Below, in pieces: positions 8,627 through 17,876 of a stretch of 64,000 nt of DNA (positions within the stretch are counted from its first letter, which is position 1; every line of letters starts with the position of its first letter). A program made the translations under genes and the position numbers. Below the pieces are notes generated by a model. The model was not told the DNA's origin. It searched no databases and saw nothing but the letters and a program-made list of their open reading frames with translations. The stretch comes from Terasakiispira papahanaumokuakeensis (GTDB lineage: Bacteria > Pseudomonadota > Gammaproteobacteria > Pseudomonadales > Halomonadaceae), in assembly GCF_001709345.1 (NCBI RefSeq), contig NZ_MDTQ01000001.1, forward strand, positions 1,193,835 through 1,257,834, written 5' to 3'.

Positions 8627-10012
8627 ATGTCAGGTTTGCAGCAGGTTTATCTTGGTAATATTTATACCCCTCAACATAATGCATTGCTTGATCGCATCCT
8701 GCCCCGGTTAACGCCTGCGTTTCCTGCGTTGGCGACTCGATTTTATGATGAGTTGACTCGCGATGAAAATGCTCGGCATTTCATCAGCAGTGAGATTGTT
8801 GAGCGGCGCCTGCGTCATGAACTACAAGATTGGTTGAGGGTGACGTTAAGCCCTCACCAACCTGATGAAGTGGCGGAGATTATTGCGCTGCAGCGCCATG
8901 TGGGGCATGTGCATGCACGTATTGATATTCCCATGGCGTTGGTTGATGCGTCCATGTTGATTTTGAAGCAGGGCTGTTTCATGCATCTGCTTGAGGCGAT
9001 GCCGCATGATGGTGAGTTGTATGAGGCGTTTATGCTGGTGAATAGCCTGTTGGAGGCGAGTCTCAGTATTATTAATGAAGCCTATCTGGATGCGCTGGTG
9101 GATAACGAGCGCAATGCTCAGGCCCTGCGAGGTAATATTTCGGGCCAAGAAATTGCTTTTGAGATTGAGCGGGTTCGGGCCAAGTTGTTCAGTTGGTTGA
9201 GCGAAGCGATGATGGCGATCATGGCCGGTGATCATCTTGACCCATATTCATTACAGCGTTCCGATTTCGGTCTCTGGATTATCCATAAGTTGGACATGGT
9301 GAGCCCTGATAAAGCGCTGGTCGATAAAATTCGTGAGCTGTTGGATCAAGTTTATCAGCGTTTAAGTCAACGTCAGCTTCAAGAGTGTGAGCAACAGGCC
9401 ACTGTTGCGATGGGGGCGCAACGCCGAGCCCTGTGTGAAGAGTTGAATCATATTGTCAGTGAGGCGGCTTGGTTGTTGGCGGATATTGCAGAAGCGATCG
9501 TCGCCAGCTGGTCTAAGGAAGATAGTCTGACCCATCTGATTGACCGGCGTTTTCTGGGGCCTGTATTGCAAAAAGAAACCCAGCACGCTTTGGCCATGAC
9601 TGAACACCCACCCTATAGCCTGCTTTTGTTGGATGTTGATCATTTCAAATCGGTGAACGATCGTTTCGGCCATCAGGCGGGAGATCGCGTTTTGTCTGCA
9701 GTGGCGAATACGATTCGTCATGCTGTCCGGGTCAGTGATTACTGTTTTCGCTATGGAGGCGAGGAGTTTTTGATTTTGTTGCCTGAGTGTCCCGGAGATA
9801 AAGCGGTTGTGGTCGCCGAGAAGCTACGTCTTGCCTTGGCGGAGCAAAGGATCATGGTCGATGATCAACGGACCATTCAAGTCACGGCTTCCATTGGGGT
9901 TTGTCAGTTTGTCGGGCATCCAGATTACCTTGAAACCATTAAAGTCGCGGATGCTGCTTTATATGAAGCCAAGCATGGTGGGCGCAACCTGGTCATCCGC
10001 AAAGGGCCTTGA
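8627..10012 (+). CDS. Globin-coupled diguanylate cyclase (DosC-like)
   Basis: 461 residues. Residues about 10-155 look like a globin-coupled sensor domain with a candidate proximal haem ligand at H96 in HVGHVHARIDIP. A middle helical segment leads to a GGDEF domain (about 300-455) with an intact active site GGEEF at 377-381. The product-inhibition I-site RVSD lies at 368-371, five residues before it. The protein should make cyclic di-GMP from GTP in response to oxygen, as E. coli DosC does. No membrane segment is seen. No partner phosphodiesterase lies next to it. Haem binding is inferred from the family and the His position. Confidence 0.88.
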   Translation: MSGLQQVYLGNIYTPQHNALLDRILPRLTPAFPALATRFYDELTRDENARHFISSEIVERRLRHELQDWLRVTLSPHQPDEVAEIIALQRHVGHVHARIDIPMALVDASMLILKQGCFMHLLEAMPHDGELYEAFMLVNSLLEASLSIINEAYLDALVDNERNAQALRGNISGQEIAFEIERVRAKLFSWLSEAMMAIMAGDHLDPYSLQRSDFGLWIIHKLDMVSPDKALVDKIRELLDQVYQRLSQRQLQECEQQATVAMGAQRRALCEELNHIVSEAAWLLADIAEAIVASWSKEDSLTHLIDRRFLGPVLQKETQHALAMTEHPPYSLLLLDVDHFKSVNDRFGHQAGDRVLSAVANTIRHAVRVSDYCFRYGGEEFLILLPECPGDKAVVVAEKLRLALAEQRIMVDDQRTIQVTASIGVCQFVGHPDYLETIKVADAALYEAKHGGRNLVIRKGP

Positions 10013-10044
10013 TCGAAAGAGGGTAAGGCCCTCCTCAGTTGCCA

Positions 10045-10068
10045 TTGATGTTGATGTTGATGTTGATG
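10045..10068. repeat. TTGATG tandem repeat
   Basis: Four perfect copies of the hexamer TTGATG, starting 33 bases after the stop codon of the globin-coupled cyclase gene. One of a series of tandem duplications at gene ends in this window. Confidence 0.9.
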
Positions 10069-10113
10069 TGAGTGTGATCTGATCTAAGCTAAACAACGGT
10101 AGGAGATTGAACG

Positions 10114-10149
10114 ATAAGGTTCGATCTATAAGGTTCGATCTATAAGGTT
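10114..10149. repeat. 14-bp tandem repeat, 2.6 copies
   Basis: The unit ATAAGGTTCGATCT occurs twice without change (10114-10127, 10128-10141), followed by a partial third copy. It lies between two plus-strand genes and has no obvious hairpin of its own. Confidence 0.9.
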
Positions 10150-10243
10150 AAAACTCTAATGCTAGAACGATCACGTTGGTGTTGTCACGGTGATTAATTT
10201 AAGCTCTGGTATAGAGCAATAGGGGCATTGAGTGGAGGGTGAC

Positions 10244-10885
10244 ATGGATGCTATGAACTTAAATGAACGTGACTCACAGACTGAAAATTCGGCGCTGGTA
10301 GCGGCATGTCTTCAGCCATCTGTTTGGATTGACTGGCAAGATCCAAAGGTTTTTTCTTGCGCGCAATCACTCAGTGTTGGGGTGGGTGACCCTTTGGCAT
10401 TGGTTCAGCGTTGTTATGAGTTTGTGCGTGATGAGATTCCCCACAGTGTTGACGCTCAGTTGACGCCGATTACGTGTCGGGCTTCTGATGTCTTACGCCA
10501 TGGCACCGGTTTTTGTTTTGCCAAGAGTCATTTGCTGGCTGCATTACTGCGGGCTCATCAGATTCCGACAGGGTTGTGCTATCAGCGTCTACGTTTTAAT
10601 GAGAATGAGGCAGATAGTCCTTTGTCATTACATGGGCTTAATGCCGTGTATTTGCCTGAATATGGATGGTATCGGCTTGACCCTCGTGGTAATAAGCCTT
10701 CGGTCAATGCGCAATTTGTCCCGCCTGTAGAGCAGCTCGCTTTTTCACTACAGCACCCCGGAGAAGCCGATATTCCAGGTATTTGGCCTGACCCTTTACC
10801 TGGTGTGGTGACATTGTTGACTCGCCACTGTTCTGTGGACAGTGTGATTAAAGCTTTGCCTGAGGTTGAAGTGCCGGCACTCTAA
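10244..10885 (+). CDS. Transglutaminase-like cysteine protease-fold protein
   Basis: 213 residues from the ATG at 10244, preceded by GGAGGG; a GTG four codons earlier is possible. The Cys-His-Asp triad of the transglutaminase-like superfamily is complete: C91 in GTGFCFAKSHLL, H130 in SLHGLNAVYL and D146 in YRLDPRGN. There is no signal peptide, so it probably acts in the cytosol. Many bacterial members are proteases or amidases of unknown substrate. It is not in an obvious operon: the upstream region carries tandem repeats, and a convergent gene follows. Confidence 0.82.
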   Translation: MDAMNLNERDSQTENSALVAACLQPSVWIDWQDPKVFSCAQSLSVGVGDPLALVQRCYEFVRDEIPHSVDAQLTPITCRASDVLRHGTGFCFAKSHLLAALLRAHQIPTGLCYQRLRFNENEADSPLSLHGLNAVYLPEYGWYRLDPRGNKPSVNAQFVPPVEQLAFSLQHPGEADIPGIWPDPLPGVVTLLTRHCSVDSVIKALPEVEVPAL

Positions 10886-10907
10886 GCGCATCGACCGCTT
10901 TATAAAC

Positions 10908-10941
10908 GAGCTACTGTTTTATTAGCGCACTACTGTTTTGA
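10908..10941. repeat. 17-bp degenerate tandem repeat over a stop codon
   Basis: Two copies of a 17-base unit sharing CTACTGTTTT (10908-10924 and 10925-10941). The second copy contains the stop codon and last codons of the convergent DCC-family gene that ends at 10930. Confidence 0.7.
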
Positions 10942-11352
10942 TTTTTGTGGCTTACGGCGCTGGCGGTTGGGAGGCGTACAAAAGCCATCTTCACAGGCCT
11001 GTGCGCCTAATACCCAGCGTGATACCTTCATTCGATTACGGGCAAACCACAGGTAGGCGTGATCAGCAAACCAGCGAATGATGGGCCAACGCAGTATGCC
11101 GATCCAACGATGATGACCGACTGTTTTCCACGCGGCCCAGGTCGCATCAAGCCCTAGCAGCAGTTCACCCGTTTGCGTTTGAGCATGAAGGATTCGATTG
11201 GCCTTTTGTGGGTCGATATGCGGGTATCGTGCGCCAAAATCTGCCGCATTAATATCTTCAAGACAAAGCTGCTTTGATTGATCGTAACCCGACAGCTGAT
11301 CCATTTCCCGCTGGCAGAGGGGGCACTGAGCATCATAAAAAATAGTGAGCAT
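10930..11352 (-). CDS. DCC family (DUF393) thiol-disulfide-like protein
   Basis: 140 residues from an ATG at 11352 preceded by AGAGGA; upstream codons are less likely. The N-terminus carries the DCC signature FYDAQCPLCQREM. The central part contains WAAWKTVGHHRWIGILRWP and the tail is basic. DUF393 proteins are predicted thioredoxin-like or redox proteins with an essential CxxC pair, of unknown substrate. The CPLC pair at residues 10-13 is intact. The gene is convergent with the transglutaminase-like gene, and its 3' end lies in a tandem duplication. Confidence 0.85.
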   Translation of the reverse strand: MLTIFYDAQCPLCQREMDQLSGYDQSKQLCLEDINAADFGARYPHIDPQKANRILHAQTQTGELLLGLDATWAAWKTVGHHRWIGILRWPIIRWFADHAYLWFARNRMKVSRWVLGAQACEDGFCTPPNRQRRKPQKSKQ

Positions 11353-11590
11353 AGGATCCTCTTTTGGCTTGTATTCGATCAAGATACTGAGCACGGCGGA
11401 TATATGATATCGCGCCTTAATGTGAATTATGTCATTAGCTGCTTACACTTGTTCGATCGGTTTCTATGCCAGTTTTGACCTTGTTTTACCCTCATGTGTT
11501 CATTTTGATACGACTCATGGAACATTTCATATTTCCGTATACGACGATGGCAGGGATACACGTTCTGCATGTTCAAGTATAAGCTTCTAG

Positions 11591-11607
11591 AGTATGACAT
11601 CATACAA
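11591..11607 (-). promoter_or_regulatory. Candidate operator, site 1 of the aldarate regulon
   Basis: Minus strand TTGTATGATGTCATACT, a near-palindrome (GTATGA, two bases, TCATAC). Related sequences lie upstream of tctC (13000-13016) and kdgD (19062-19078). It sits about 140 bases before the LacI-type regulator gene, suggesting autoregulation. The binding protein is not known from sequence alone. Confidence 0.45.
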
Positions 11608-11665
11608 GTGTTTGGTCGGTCTTTATTTATTGAAGGCCATGTAAAGTGTGGCTGGGTCTAATGGT

Positions 11666-11720
11666 ATGGCCTAGTTGATTGGTGTTATTTGGTCGATTAG
11701 CGTGGCCTAGTCGATTGATC
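11666..11720. repeat. Degenerate tandem repeat before the regulator gene
   Basis: Three related stretches (TGGCCTAGTTGATTGG, TTGGTCGATTAGCG, TGGCCTAGTCGATTGATC) follow one another. The first and third are nearly identical. They end about 25 bases before the start codon at 11746. Confidence 0.65.
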
Positions 11721-11745
11721 TTGTTAGGTGAGCCCAGAGGTGTGA

Positions 11746-12771
11746 ATGACACAGAAGTTAAAGGATGAGGCGATCCTGGCCCCAGCGAATGGGGTCACGT
11801 TGATTGATGTCGCGAAGGTGGCGGGGGTGTCTCCGATTACCGTGTCACGGGCGTTGCATAAGCCTGAAGTGGTGTCAGAGCAAACGCGGCAGAAGGTACA
11901 GCAGGCGGTTGAACAGGTCGGTTATATTCCGAATATGCTGGCCGGTGGATTAGCCAGTCGACAGACGAAGCTGGTGGCGATTTTAGTGCCGACGATTTCA
12001 CACTCCATTTTTGCTGACTTGCTCAAAGCGGCGATGGATGGTTTAAGTGAAGCAGGTTATCAGTCTCTACTTGGGATTACCGATTACAGTGTCGATAAAG
12101 AAGAGCAGTTATTGGGCACTATTTTAGGGCGTCGTCCTGACGCTATTGTATTGACGGGGACTGAGCATACGACGTTGACACGCAAAAGGCTGGGAGCTTC
12201 AGGCGTGCCCGTTGTGGAGGCCTGGGATTGGACTGATGATCCGATTGATATGTTGGTCGGTTTCTCTCATGAAGCGGTAGGGACCGCAATGGCCCAGCAT
12301 CTTTATGAGAAAGGATATCGACGCTTTGCAGGGCTCTTCGTCAGTGATAATCGAGCGATGCGGCGATGTCATGCTTTTTATGAGGCTCTTTCAGTGTTGG
12401 GAATTGAGGCAGATGACGCTGTGGTGATGAGTCCTCCCGCGTCATTAAAAGAAGGCCGAGAGGGGATGCGTGAATTGTTAGCGCGCGATACTCGGCCCGA
12501 AGTGGTGGTCTGTAGTTCCGATACCTTGGCACAAGGTGTTTTAGCTGAAGCAGCGGAGCAAGGGTTGCAGGTGCCCAGTGATATTGCCGTCATGGGGTTT
12601 GGCGATATGGCCAATGCCAGCCAGTTGCATCCTGCCCTCTCAACCGTGCGGTTGGATAGTGCAAGAGTGGGAGCCTTGATCGCTGATGCTTTGTTGAAGC
12701 GTTTTGAGGATCAACGGTCTTGTGTTCGTTTGGATATGGGATTTGAGCTGATTGATCGACAGAGCACTTAA
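11746..12771 (+). CDS. LacI family transcriptional regulator
   Basis: 341 residues, start ATG after AGAGGTGTGA. The N-terminal helix-turn-helix (LIDVAKVAGVSPITVSRAL, about residues 19-37) and hinge (GYIPNMLAGGLAS) are followed by a periplasmic-binding-protein-like sensor domain. It resembles the GntR (gluconate) branch of the LacI family. It is the first gene of the aldarate block and reads toward the transporter, so it probably controls tctCBA-garD and neighbours in response to a sugar acid. A shared motif upstream of this gene, tctC and kdgD is a candidate operator. The exact effector cannot be read from sequence. Confidence 0.9.
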   Translation: MTQKLKDEAILAPANGVTLIDVAKVAGVSPITVSRALHKPEVVSEQTRQKVQQAVEQVGYIPNMLAGGLASRQTKLVAILVPTISHSIFADLLKAAMDGLSEAGYQSLLGITDYSVDKEEQLLGTILGRRPDAIVLTGTEHTTLTRKRLGASGVPVVEAWDWTDDPIDMLVGFSHEAVGTAMAQHLYEKGYRRFAGLFVSDNRAMRRCHAFYEALSVLGIEADDAVVMSPPASLKEGREGMRELLARDTRPEVVVCSSDTLAQGVLAEAAEQGLQVPSDIAVMGFGDMANASQLHPALSTVRLDSARVGALIADALLKRFEDQRSCVRLDMGFELIDRQST

Positions 12772-12983
12772 ATGTATAGCGGTGTTGGACACGTTGCGGG
12801 AGTTGTTTGGATCTCTAGGCGCTCATTTATTTGCTGATCGGTAATGTCTTCTCTGGACGCGATGACCTGTGATTATGCCTGATTTTGAGCGATAGAATCA
12901 TTTTCCTCTATTTTTCAATGCATTGAGTGATAAGCCAGAGAATGGTGTGAATCACGTCTCTTTTAGACGTATTAGACTTCTGG

Positions 12984-12999
12984 ATGATTGCGCAATCAT
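12984..12999. promoter_or_regulatory. 16-bp perfect palindrome, candidate operator
   Basis: ATGATTGCGCAATCAT with a central GCGC. LacI-family operators are typically even palindromes with a central CG, so this is a candidate site for the regulator encoded at 11746-12771. It directly adjoins the 17-base shared motif. Confidence 0.5.
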
Positions 13000-13016
13000 T
13001 TGTATGACGTATTATT
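13000..13016 (+). promoter_or_regulatory. Candidate operator, site 2 of the aldarate regulon
   Basis: TTGTATGACGTATTATT, matching sites 1 and 3 over most positions (consensus TTGTMTGAYGTMWTAYK). It lies 79 bases before the tctC start codon. Confidence 0.45.
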
Positions 13017-13094
13017 AATTGGTCGCTCGCGTCATATCCTGAAGAGTCAGGTTTGGCGGCATCATGACCCAAAAATAATTAACAGGAACGACAC

Positions 13095-14141
13095 ATGAAA
13101 AAGCTGATTTCTGGAGTCCGTGTAGCACTTTGTGCCCTGTGTGTGGCAGCCCCTGCTTATAGTTTTGCTGATGACAGTCCGATTCAGGGCAATATTCGAA
13201 TTGTGATCGGTTCTTCCTCGACTGGTGGCGACACTTACCAGGCAACAAGTCTGATTGCCGATGCCCTTTCTGAAAAGTTAGAGGCTAACTTTAAAGTCGA
13301 TGCTGTCGGGGTTAGTGCTGCTTATCGTGCACTTGATCGAGTGCGTAATGGCCGTACTTTCATGGTGTTTCATGACCAGTCTTACTTAGGTAATTTGTAT
13401 GGACAACGTGGTTATGACGATATCTTTGAAAAATATACGGTAGGCCAAACCTTTGCGATTAATCCGGGCAATGCTTACTTAGTGAGTAAAGATTCCCCCT
13501 ACCAATCGATGCAGGATGTCATTGATGCTGCGGGTCATGGTGAGAATATTCGCGTTGCTATTCAGCCTGGCGGTGTATCAGAAATTGGTTATACAGCCAT
13601 GAAAAATGCTGTTCGGATGCAGTATCCAGGACAAGAAAATAATCTTCAGGCACTGAATACAGGCTCTCAGTCGAGTAAAAATCAGGCGATGTTTGATGGC
13701 TTGGCTGATGTGATTAATGGCAGTGTCCAGGCGAATGAACAGTACACGCGTTTACCTGCCGATGATCAAAAAGCGATGCGCTTTTTATGGATAACAGCGC
13801 CCGCTAAGACACTTGAACAGGCTAATGAGAGCGGTATGGGTAAAACTTCGCGTGCCCAGCTTCTGAATTATGCCGAGCCTAATGTTAATGTGGCGATGAG
13901 TGATCAGCAGAACTTCTCTTTTGATAAAGAGTTCTTCTTTATCTACAACAAGCAAATGGATCCAAAAGTTGTTGCTGCAATGGATCAAGCGCTTTCCGAA
14001 ATCTTTGCTGACGGACAGGTTCAGGAAAAAATGAAGCAATCATTCTTTATTCCTAACTTCCGTAAAGCTGCTGAATCGCGTGAGCATTTAATGCAAAAAC
14101 GTGATCAGTATCGTGAAATTATCGATGCAATCAAGCAGTGA
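13095..14141 (+). CDS. tctC: Tripartite tricarboxylate transporter substrate-binding protein
   Basis: 348 residues, start ATG after AACAGGAACGACAC. A Sec signal peptide is clear (MKKLISGVRVALCALCVAAP, cleavage after YSFA). The mature protein has the fold pattern of TctC/Bug receptors (IRIVIGSSSTGGDTYQATSLIA, later VAIQPGGVSEIGYTAMK). It binds an organic acid in the periplasm and delivers it to the TctAB membrane complex. Neighbouring genes for galactarate and glucarate breakdown make an aldarate the likely ligand; that is inference. A strong terminator hairpin follows at once, which should raise tctC expression above tctBA. Confidence 0.88.
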   Translation: MKKLISGVRVALCALCVAAPAYSFADDSPIQGNIRIVIGSSSTGGDTYQATSLIADALSEKLEANFKVDAVGVSAAYRALDRVRNGRTFMVFHDQSYLGNLYGQRGYDDIFEKYTVGQTFAINPGNAYLVSKDSPYQSMQDVIDAAGHGENIRVAIQPGGVSEIGYTAMKNAVRMQYPGQENNLQALNTGSQSSKNQAMFDGLADVINGSVQANEQYTRLPADDQKAMRFLWITAPAKTLEQANESGMGKTSRAQLLNYAEPNVNVAMSDQQNFSFDKEFFFIYNKQMDPKVVAAMDQALSEIFADGQVQEKMKQSFFIPNFRKAAESREHLMQKRDQYREIIDAIKQ

Positions 14142-14148
14142 CCCGTTT

Positions 14149-14174
14149 GCCGGGCATCGATGCCCGGCTTTTTT
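14149..14174 (+). terminator. Intrinsic terminator between tctC and tctB
   Basis: Perfect stem GCCGGGCA/TGCCCGGC with loop TCGA, followed by six T residues. It starts eight bases after the tctC stop. Because tctB and tctA continue on the same strand, it probably works as a partial terminator that keeps the binding protein in excess. Confidence 0.85.
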
Positions 14175-14220
14175 CCGGTTTTATTTTGATGGTGACTGGC
14201 CATGTGAAGGTCAGCCCTAA

Positions 14221-14700
14221 ATGCAGTGCTCGGTGTTCACTATGAGTCAATTAGTTTCATCTCAATCAATGTCTTCTTGGCTAGACGTTAAGATTGATTT
14301 TGATCAATCTCACTTGTTTTTTCCTCATATCATTATTGGATTGTTAATAATGATGGCTGTGCTGATTATGGCATTGGAAGGTCGTCGATTTATGTCTCGG
14401 TTGAAATTGGGTGACGTTAGCTTTTCTTTATTTCAGCCGGGTGCCGATAAAATGCGTTTTTTCGGTACGCTTATTTTGATAGTTGTTTATTTCTGGTCAA
14501 TGGATGCTGTTGGTCAGTTGTTTCCCAATATGGGAATGGGGTTTCTGCTCACATCCATTCCATTCATATTGATGATGTCGCTGCTTTATGTGCATAAGTT
14601 TAATCGCCGAAAGTTGTTAAGCATTGTGCTGAATGCTGTTATTGCACCTTTGGTGGTTTGGTATGTGCTAGGGCAATGGTTTGCCATTACTTTGCCTTGA
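14221..14700 (+). CDS. tctB: Tripartite tricarboxylate transporter small membrane subunit
   Basis: 159 residues with four predicted membrane segments (for example FFPHIIIGLLIMMAVLIMAL near residue 35, then FGTLILIVVYFW and others). This matches the TctB topology and length. An ATG at 14242 is an alternative start; the first ATG has GAAGG about a dozen bases upstream. TctB forms the membrane complex with TctA, encoded next with a 16-base gap. TctB sequences are poorly conserved, so identity rests on topology and on the C-B-A gene order. Confidence 0.85.
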   Translation: MQCSVFTMSQLVSSQSMSSWLDVKIDFDQSHLFFPHIIIGLLIMMAVLIMALEGRRFMSRLKLGDVSFSLFQPGADKMRFFGTLILIVVYFWSMDAVGQLFPNMGMGFLLTSIPFILMMSLLYVHKFNRRKLLSIVLNAVIAPLVVWYVLGQWFAITLP

Positions 14701-14716
14701 ATGAGCGAGAAGATTG

Positions 14717-16222
14717 ATGGAATTTTTTAGTTTGCTGTCACCTGAGTTCTTTCTGCTGGCTGGGTTAGGCTGCCTTGTTGGTATCATCTTTGGCGCTATT
14801 CCTGGCATGACTGCAACCATGGCAGTCGCTGTCTGTTTGCCCTTGACTTATACCCTGGATTTACAAGAGGGATTGGCACTATTACTTGGGCTTTATGTCG
14901 GGGGGATTTCCGGAGGTATGGTTCCCGCTGTTTTGCTGAATATCCCCGGAACGCCATCGTCGATTACGACAACTTTTGATGGCCATCCTATGGCTCAGAA
15001 AGGCGAAGCTGAACGTGCATTGAAAGTGTGTATTGTGGCCTCTCTTTTTGGGGGATTAGGTAGTGCTGTTGTACTTTTCCTATTCGCACCTGTATTAGCT
15101 GATTTTGCGATTAAGTTTTCTTATATAGAAAAGTTTTTAATTATTTTCTTTGCCCTAACGGTTATCGCATCGCTCTCTAAGAATATTTTAGCAGGCATTT
15201 TTAGTGGCCTATTAGGGGTTCTGATCTCATTGATTGGTGCTTATGACACCATTCGTGGTGGCAATGGTGAATACCGATTGATGGCTGATTTTATGGTGCC
15301 TTACCTGGAAACAGGGTTTTCATTGTTGCCTGTGCTAATCGGTTTATTTGGATTAGCGGCTATTTTTGAGGAAGCCGAAAAAGGGCTGAAATCAGATACA
15401 GAGAATGGCCGGGTTAAGCTCAAGCGTGGCGAACACTTTAGTTTTAGTGTTTTTAAGGGACAGTTGACTAACTTATTACGCTCTACAGGGATTGGTACTT
15501 TTGTCGGTATGTTGCCGGGTATTGGCGGAAGTGCTGCGTCTGTTTTGGCTTATAGCCAGCAGAAGAATTTATCGAAGAATGCCAGTCAGATGGGTAAAGG
15601 TGCACCCGAAGGCTTGGTGGCATCGGAATCTGCCAATAATGCCTTGACTGGAGGGGCTTTGATTCCACTGCTCTCGCTGGGGATTCCTGGAGATAGCACA
15701 ACAGCGGTTTTAATCGGTGCTTTCACATTACAAGGGCTTCAAGTGGGACCTTTATTTATTGGGGAGCACTTGGATACCTGGTACGCCATGATGACGGCGC
15801 TGGTCTTTGCCAATCTGGTGATGTTTGCGGTGATGTTCTTTGCCATCCGCCACATTGCTAAAGTGGTCATGGTACCCAAGCATATTCTTTATCCCATCAT
15901 TATTATGATGTGTGTTGTTGGCGCTTATGCCATTAATTACGGCATTATGTTTGATGTTTGGACATTACTTATTTTTGGCCTTTTGGGTTGGCTTGCAAGC
16001 AAGATTGGGATTGAAGTTGCGCCATTAGTGATCGGCTTTATTTTAGGGCCGTCTGCTGAGATATATTTTGTAAAAAGTCTAGAGTCGTATGGCACTTATA
16101 GCATTTTCTTTACGAAAAGCCCTATCGCTATTTTCTTGTGGGTATTGATTATTGCCTCCATTATTTTCTCAATCATGATGCATCGAAAGAAAAGGCATCA
16201 GTCTGAGCTGGAGGCTAACTGA
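14717..16222 (+). CDS. tctA: Tripartite tricarboxylate transporter large permease
   Basis: 501 residues with about ten to twelve membrane segments. It carries the two hallmark glycine-rich motifs of Tct[12 protein letters not shown] near residue 25 and [12 protein letters not shown] near residue 265, as well as NIPGTPSS and [14 protein letters not shown]. It is the ion-coupled permease that takes the acid from TctC. The start is the ATG at 14717 after GCGAGAAGAT. Its stop codon shares one base with the next gene's ATG (TGATG), so the galactarate dehydratase is translationally coupled. Confidence 0.92.
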   Translation: MEFFSLLSPEFFLLAGLGCLVGIIFGAIPGMTATMAVAVCLPLTYTLDLQEGLALLLGLYVGGISGGMVPAVLLNIPGTPSSITTTFDGHPMAQKGEAERALKVCIVASLFGGLGSAVVLFLFAPVLADFAIKFSYIEKFLIIFFALTVIASLSKNILAGIFSGLLGVLISLIGAYDTIRGGNGEYRLMADFMVPYLETGFSLLPVLIGLFGLAAIFEEAEKGLKSDTENGRVKLKRGEHFSFSVFKGQLTNLLRSTGIGTFVGMLPGIGGSAASVLAYSQQKNLSKNASQMGKGAPEGLVASESANNALTGGALIPLLSLGIPGDSTTAVLIGAFTLQGLQVGPLFIGEHLDTWYAMMTALVFANLVMFAVMFFAIRHIAKVVMVPKHILYPIIIMMCVVGAYAINYGIMFDVWTLLIFGLLGWLASKIGIEVAPLVIGFILGPSAEIYFVKSLESYGTYSIFFTKSPIAIFLWVLIIASIIFSIMMHRKKRHQSELEAN

Positions 16223-17838
16223 TGCCGATGAATAAATCTCATATGCACAATCGTCATATGAACGACATAGAAGAGTCTGTCATGAAGCCCATTACGATTC
16301 GTATTCAGCCTATTGATAATGTGGCGATTGTGGTTAATGCGCCTGGATTGGATGCCGGCACAAGGTTGGATGATGGCACGGTATTAACTGAGCGTGTGCC
16401 AGCAGGCCATAAAGTGGCGCTGACTCCAATTGCTCAGGGCGGCAAGATTATTCGTTATGGTGAGGTGATTGGCTATGCCGTGGAATCGATTGCTCAGGGA
16501 CAGTGTGTGACCGAGCACTTAGTTCAGTTACCGACACCACCTGAGTTACATGAGCTGCCTCTGGCCACTCGTCCTGCACCAGATCGTGAGCCTCTGGAAG
16601 GTTATACCTTTGAAGGCTACCGCAATACAGATGGGTCGGTCGGAACCCGTAATGTGCTCGGACTTAGCACCAGTGTGCAGTGTGTGGCCGGCGTGACCGA
16701 TTATGTCGTTAAGCGTATCAAGCAGGAGTTATTGCCGCATTTCCCCAATGTTGATGATGTGGTCGCCCTAAATCATACGTATGGCTGTGGTGTCGCCATT
16801 AATGCCCCTGCGGCGATTGTACCGATTCGCACCTTACAGAATATGGCGCGCAACCCTAACTTGGGGGGCGAAGTCATGGTGATTGGTTTGGGGTGTGAAA
16901 AGCTTCAGCCCAGTCGATTGCTGCAAGAGCCGGGGGATGAGCAACCGCTTAAAGTCATGGATCCGGCCGATCTCGCTGAGCATGCGTTGAGCCTTCAGGA
17001 TGAGCAGTTCCACGGCTTTGGCGACATGGTTGATGGCATTATGGCGATGGCTGAAAAACATTTAGCCAAACTGAATCGCCGACAACGTGAAACTTGCCCA
17101 GTGTCTGAGCTAGTGGTCGGGATGCAATGTGGGGGATCTGATGCGTTCTCGGGCGTGACGGCTAATCCCGCCGTCGGTTACGCCTCTGATCTTATCGTGC
17201 GAGCCGGTGGCAGCGTGATGTTTTCTGAGGTGACTGAAGTACGTGATGCTATCCATCTGCTCACCCCGCGTGCTGCGACGCCTGAAGTCGGGCAGGCCTT
17301 GTTACGTGAAATGGCATGGTATGACGACTATCTCAATCAGGGCAAAGCTGATCGGAGCGCTAACCCGTCACCGGGCAATAAAAAAGGTGGCTTGAGTAAC
17401 GTGGTGGAAAAAGCGTTGGGTTCGATTGCCAAGTCAGGGACCAGCCCTATTGTCGATGTCTTGAGCCCTGGCGAGCGTATCCGTAAGCGGGGGCTGAATT
17501 TTGCGGCAACGCCTGCCAGTGACTTTATCTGCGGTACTTTGCAATTTGCCTCGGGAATGAACTTGCAAGTTTTCACCACCGGGCGCGGTACGCCTTATGG
17601 TTTATCTGTTGCGCCTGTTATCAAGGTGTCCACAAACAGTACCTTGGGTAATCGTTGGCATGATCTGATTGATTTGGATGCTGGGCGTATTGCCACTGGC
17701 GAGCAAACCATCGAAGAGATGGGCTGGGCATTATTTAATTTGATTCTGGAGGTGGCCTCAGGCCGTCGACAGGTGTGTGCAGATAAGCTAGGCCTGCACA
17801 ATGATCTGGTGTTGTTTAATCCGGCACCAGTGACCTGA
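16222..17838 (+). CDS. garD: Galactarate dehydratase
   Basis: 538 residues; overlaps tctA by one base, with GGAGG seven bases upstream. A second start at 16282 (MKPITIRI) would remove a 20-residue Met/His-rich extension absent from E. coli GarD. The rest follows E. coli GarD closely, including the SAF-type N-terminal domain (NVAIVVN), [51 protein letters not shown] and the C-terminal LFNPAPVT. It dehydrates galactarate to 5-dehydro-4-deoxy-D-glucarate using iron. The operon position after the permease links uptake to the first catabolic step. Confidence 0.95.
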   Translation: MPMNKSHMHNRHMNDIEESVMKPITIRIQPIDNVAIVVNAPGLDAGTRLDDGTVLTERVPAGHKVALTPIAQGGKIIRYGEVIGYAVESIAQGQCVTEHLVQLPTPPELHELPLATRPAPDREPLEGYTFEGYRNTDGSVGTRNVLGLSTSVQCVAGVTDYVVKRIKQELLPHFPNVDDVVALNHTYGCGVAINAPAAIVPIRTLQNMARNPNLGGEVMVIGLGCEKLQPSRLLQEPGDEQPLKVMDPADLAEHALSLQDEQFHGFGDMVDGIMAMAEKHLAKLNRRQRETCPVSELVVGMQCGGSDAFSGVTANPAVGYASDLIVRAGGSVMFSEVTEVRDAIHLLTPRAATPEVGQALLREMAWYDDYLNQGKADRSANPSPGNKKGGLSNVVEKALGSIAKSGTSPIVDVLSPGERIRKRGLNFAATPASDFICGTLQFASGMNLQVFTTGRGTPYGLSVAPVIKVSTNSTLGNRWHDLIDLDAGRIATGEQTIEEMGWALFNLILEVASGRRQVCADKLGLHNDLVLFNPAPVT

Positions 17839-17876
17839 TCGATATCATTCATTGATCTGGAAGAAGGATCATCAGT

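Larger units (their letters stand above)
11353..11745. other. Divergent intergenic region upstream of the LacI-type regulator
   Basis: 393 bases between the minus-strand DCC gene and the plus-strand regulator. Contents seen: a 17-base motif at 11591-11607 that recurs upstream of tctC and kdgD, and degenerate repeats of TGG(T/C)C(T/G)A(G/T)T(C/T)GATT from about 11666 to 11720 just before the regulator gene. No further gene is supported. Confidence 0.5.
12772..13094 (+). promoter_or_regulatory. Upstream region of tctC
   Basis: 323 bases without a gene, AT-rich toward tctC. It contains a perfect 16-base palindrome ATGATTGCGCAATCAT at 12984-12999 and, directly adjoining it, the shared motif at 13000-13016. 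These adjoining sites are about 80-110 bases before the tctC start and so lie in a plausible operator position. Confidence 0.55.
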
